Part shown: one piece after another, positions 61,553 to 64,000 of the stretch
How the letters are laid out: each line of letters opens with the position of its first letter
Position numbering within the stretch: the stretch's first letter is position 1
Assembly: GCA_019421365.1 (NCBI GenBank)
Contig: JAHZFJ010000018.1
Span: forward strand, 19,659-83,658
Direction of reading: 5' to 3'
DNA: 64,000 nucleotides
Source: Lachnospiraceae bacterium
GTDB taxonomy: Bacteria > Bacillota > Clostridia > Lachnospirales > Lachnospiraceae
Made by a program: the position numbers and the translations under genes
The notes under the pieces: model-generated
Databases searched by the model: none
The model's input: the letters and a program-made list of their open reading frames with translations, nothing else
Told to the model about the DNA's origin: nothing

Positions 61553-62878
61553 CTACATTCCATCATCAAGGCACATAGGGTACTTCTGATAAAATTCTTC
61601 TAAAGGACCTTTTCTTTCCTCGTAGGAATCATAGATAAGATAAATTGTTTTATACTCTATAAATGCTTCTTCAGAACAATAACCGAGCCATTCTAGAAAG
61701 TCTACAGAATATTCTTTACATTGACTTTCATACCAGTCCTTATATTCTATCATCTCTTCTTGTGTTAGATCTTCTAGTTTTTCATTATATTCTTCAATTT
61801 TAGCTTGCAACCACCAGTCAAATCCACGAGATAAAGTTTCAACTTCATTCTCATAATATTTTCTTTCTACCTCTAACAACCTTCTTGCATAATCAGTCCA
61901 TGTTGTAACTGGTATATCATAACTATCTTTTGCAATATTTTTATACTCCTCCAAATATCCATTAGAGACCTTATGATCAGGAAAGTCTTTTTCGCTTTTC
62001 AAAAACCACTGATAATCAGTTGGGTATCCAATCCCATTTGCATCCCAAGTAGCATCCACAAGATACCATTTTTTATTTATCTTTACTATATTCCATGCAT
62101 GACTGCCCCAACCACCTAAACCATCTGCAATTCCGCTAACATACATTGAATCTATACCAATATCTCTACATAATACACCAAATAATTCAGCATACCCCTG
62201 ACAAACTGATTTCTTTTGAATTAAAGCTTCTCGCCAACTATGTACCTTATAACTAAAATCATACTCAATATTAGCAGTAATCCAATCATATACAGCTTTT
62301 ACTTTTTCATAATCCGTAGTATATTGTGAGGCATTAATCTCTTTAAGTGCTTCTTCTTCTTTAACCTCCCACAATTCCTTTGGACATTTCTTTACTATAA
62401 TTTTCAGCTTAACCTTAGGTCCATATTTCTTCCATAAAGTATCCCTATCATCTATGCTTAGATTCATCATCTGAATTGTGACTGTTTCTTCATAACTGTC
62501 AGTTCCAAGTTCATCAAATTCAATTCCTTTACCACTGACTTGAACTGTGAGAACCCCATTGCTATTTTCATAAATACCAATATTCTTTTCTTTGCTTACT
62601 TGAACGACGCATAGTTTCTTATTAGATTTTTTTATTCCTAAATTAACAACACTACCGTCATACATCGTTAATGTATAATTTCCATTTTTACTTTTCTTTA
62701 AAGTTGGCTTCAGATTCGTTCCTTCAGGATATGTACCACTTGGTAATTCTACAACTTTCATCTTACCTGTAAGACTTAGCGAGTACTTTTCTGCTGCTAC
62801 TGTTGTTTTAGCTGAAAATAGTCCTAGGAATACCATAATTAGTAATAACACATATAAACTCTTGATAATCCTTTTCAT
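61553..62878 (-). CDS. Secreted transglutaminase-like protein
   Basis: 441 residues. Signal peptide (about 1-28). Beta-rich N-region, then a transglutaminase/peptidase domain with the catalytic triad Cys in KSVCQGYAELFGVLCRD, His in GSHAWNIVKI and Asp in WYLVDATWDANG. The Trp/Glu-rich helical C-terminus (about 330-441) is unusual. Family members cleave or cross-link proteins or act as peptidases at the cell surface. Monocistronic; AAAGGGAT before the ATG. It is flanked by 30-bp direct repeats. Confidence 0.85.
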   Translation of the reverse strand: MKRIIKSLYVLLLIMVFLGLFSAKTTVAAEKYSLSLTGKMKVVELPSGTYPEGTNLKPTLKKSKNGNYTLTMYDGSVVNLGIKKSNKKLCVVQVSKEKNIGIYENSNGVLTVQVSGKGIEFDELGTDSYEETVTIQMMNLSIDDRDTLWKKYGPKVKLKIIVKKCPKELWEVKEEEALKEINASQYTTDYEKVKAVYDWITANIEYDFSYKVHSWREALIQKKSVCQGYAELFGVLCRDIGIDSMYVSGIADGLGGWGSHAWNIVKINKKWYLVDATWDANGIGYPTDYQWFLKSEKDFPDHKVSNGYLEEYKNIAKDSYDIPVTTWTDYARRLLEVERKYYENEVETLSRGFDWWLQAKIEEYNEKLEDLTQEEMIEYKDWYESQCKEYSVDFLEWLGYCSEEAFIEYKTIYLIYDSYEERKGPLEEFYQKYPMCLDDGM

Positions 62879-63120
62879 AATAACATCCCTTTCGTAAAAT
62901 ATAACTTCTTCTCACATATTACATGGACATAATTTATAACCCATTATTATACTTATTGTAACTTAAATTTAATCAATTATCAATATTAAGACGTTAATTG
63001 TCACCCTTATATAGTTGCTTAGGTATTCATCAGGTATTCAACTTCCTGACTCTAGTTACCCATACTTGCTCAATTAATCCAGCTCACAACATTCAACTCT
63101 CTAACGCACAAGCTCAGCAC

Positions 63121-63150
63121 CTTCCCCCGTTCTCCCGACTCTTTCCTCAA
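63121..63150. repeat. Direct repeat copy B (30 bp)
   Basis: Matches 61421-61450 at 28 of 30 positions and runs directly into the hairpin repeat shared with 43862-43928. Confidence 0.85.
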
Positions 63151-63215
63151 GAACAAAGTGTGCCCTGCACACTCTCAACTCCCCTGACCCCTCATTCATG
63201 AGGGGAAGGGGTTTC
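63151..63215 (+). repeat. Dispersed repeat with hairpin, second copy
   Basis: AACAAAGTGTGCC...GCACACTCTCAACTCCCCT then a stem CCCCTCATTCATGAGGGG and a T-run. The same arrangement is at 43862-43928. It is 33 bp before the IS91-type start codon and may be the element's end or a read-through terminator. Confidence 0.7.
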
Positions 63216-63247
63216 TTTTTGTTCCATTTTCCTTCATAATTAATCTT

Positions 63248-64000
63248 ATGAGTAAATTAAAAGATATCTTTCAAGACCATTATGAAGAAATGTTATATAT
63301 TTTACACCCCCACAAGTCTGTCATTGAAAATGTAGATAAAATGATCAACTGTGGTGATTCCTCCCACGGTGGTGCCTTTTGAGGCTGCCCGGATTGTGGA
63401 GAACTTAAATTTGTTCCTTATACTTGCAAAAGCCGTTTTTGCCCTTCCTGTGGAAACATGTATAATCAAACACGGTCTTTTCGCATTTCTTCTAAACTAA
63501 TTTCATGTGTCCACAGACATTGTGTTTTTACTATCCCTGAAGAACTACGCGGCTTTTTTCTAAATGATCGTTCCCTTCTTGGTGTTCTTTTTCATTCCGT
63601 CCGCGATGCTATTCTTCGCATGTTCTCTAAAATGAATAAATCCGAAAACTTTACCCCTGGTATTGTTTGTGTTCTTCACTCCTTTGGCCGTGATCTGAAA
63701 TGGAACCCTCATATCCATGCTCTTATCTCCGAAGGTGGTGCTGGTAATCTTACTCCTTGGCGTATCGTTAGACACTTTGACTATCACTTTCTTCGAAAAT
63801 CCTTTCGAAAAGTTCTCTTAGACCGTATGACACAGCACATTGGTTCTTCTTTTCATAAAATCAAAAATGAGATGTATACCCTACACTCTGAAGGACTTTA
63901 TGTACGTGCAAAGCCTAATGATTGCACTCCTGATCAAACAATTAAATATATCACTCGATACCTTGGCAGACCAGTAATTGCTGCCTCACGTATTGACCAC
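63248..64000 (+). mobile_element. IS91-family (HUH/Y2) transposase gene, interrupted by TGA and cut by the window end
   Basis: From ATG 63248 the frame has 44 codons, TGA at 63380-63382, then stays open for 206 codons to the window edge. It begins MSKLKDIFQDHYEEMLYIL. After the stop come a zinc-finger region (CPDCGELKFVPYTCKSRFCP, SCGN), HRHCVFTIPEELRGFF, and the HUH motif HIH at 155-157 in LKWNPHIHALISEGG, then IKYITRYLGRPVIAASRID leading towards the catalytic tyrosines. All features fit IS91/IS801-type rolling-circle transposases. The TGA makes it a likely pseudogene. Confidence 0.88.

Larger units (their letters stand above)
62879..63247. other. Intergenic region ahead of the transposase
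   Basis: About 370 bp with repeat copy B (63121-63150) and a repeat-plus-hairpin (63151-63215) that may be the transposon end. No gene was seen. Confidence 0.6.

Noticed and set aside
62998..63201. 67-codon plus-strand frame before the transposase
   Set aside because: It runs through both dispersed repeats and the hairpin; no start signal.
63560..63787. Minus-strand frame inside the transposase
   Set aside because: Antisense to conserved transposase motifs.

Overview
The window looks like chromosome from a low-GC Gram-positive anaerobe of the Clostridia, most plausibly a plant- or gut-polymer-degrading Lachnospiraceae (Clostridium/Lachnoclostridium phytofermentans-like). The grounds are AT-rich DNA, AGGAGG ribosome-binding sites, Gram-positive lipoprotein and surface-protein signals, a LicT-controlled PTS, a GH127 arabinofuranosidase, HD-GYP and chemoreceptor genes, and an oxygen-sensing bacteriohemerythrin. 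No rRNA, tRNA or CRISPR array was seen. The species is an inference from gene content only.

Layout. 1-800: an AlkD-type repair gene remnant and a 251-bp imperfect palindrome. 0.8-10.3 kb: surface proteins, namely a three-Big2 protein with a cohesin-like N-domain, a 1705-residue M60 (enhancin-like) metallopeptidase with a dockerin-like module, a cupin protein and a BspA-type leucine-rich-repeat protein. 10.4-24.6 kb: signalling and regulator/target pairs, namely tandem HD/HD-GYP, TetR with YhgE/Pip, Rrf2 with a flavin protein and ferredoxin, MerR with MATE, an ECF sigma with its DUF4179 partner, and PadR with two DUF1048 proteins. Several carry recognisable operators. 24.7-34.2 kb: a CcdA-TlpA fusion, ThpR, an HD phosphohydrolase, an MBOAT/DHHW polysaccharide O-acylation pair and a DUF1576 membrane protein. 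34.2-40.6 kb: a truncated chemoreceptor next to decayed coding sequence, a DUF4300 lipoprotein, TetR with a seven-helix membrane protein, DUF4317 and MscL with a zinc ribbon.

40.8-43.9 kb is a complete antitermination-controlled PTS operon: promoter, RAT, terminator, LicT-type antiterminator, EIIA and EIICB of the GlcNAc/glucose type. 44-55.9 kb holds an MBL hydrolase, a GH127 lipoprotein divergent from an AraC regulator, a P-loop kinase-like protein, GltS, a DUF6273 protein, and a secreted FAD/FMN reductase lipoprotein behind a LysR gene. 56-60.7 kb has a chemoreceptor, then a remnant of an integrative element: the tail of a transfer-protein-like gene, a promoter, a DUF6442-Xre-DUF3784-like cassette and the tail of a tyrosine integrase. 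A bacteriohemerythrin follows. The right end has a secreted transglutaminase flanked by 30-bp direct repeats and an IS91-family (HUH) transposase with an in-frame TGA, cut by the window edge.

Most regulators sit beside what they probably control. Several genes are broken (AlkD, a small amber-interrupted gene, the chemoreceptor region, two integrase-like tails, the IS91 transposase), so the window records repeated gain and decay of mobile DNA.
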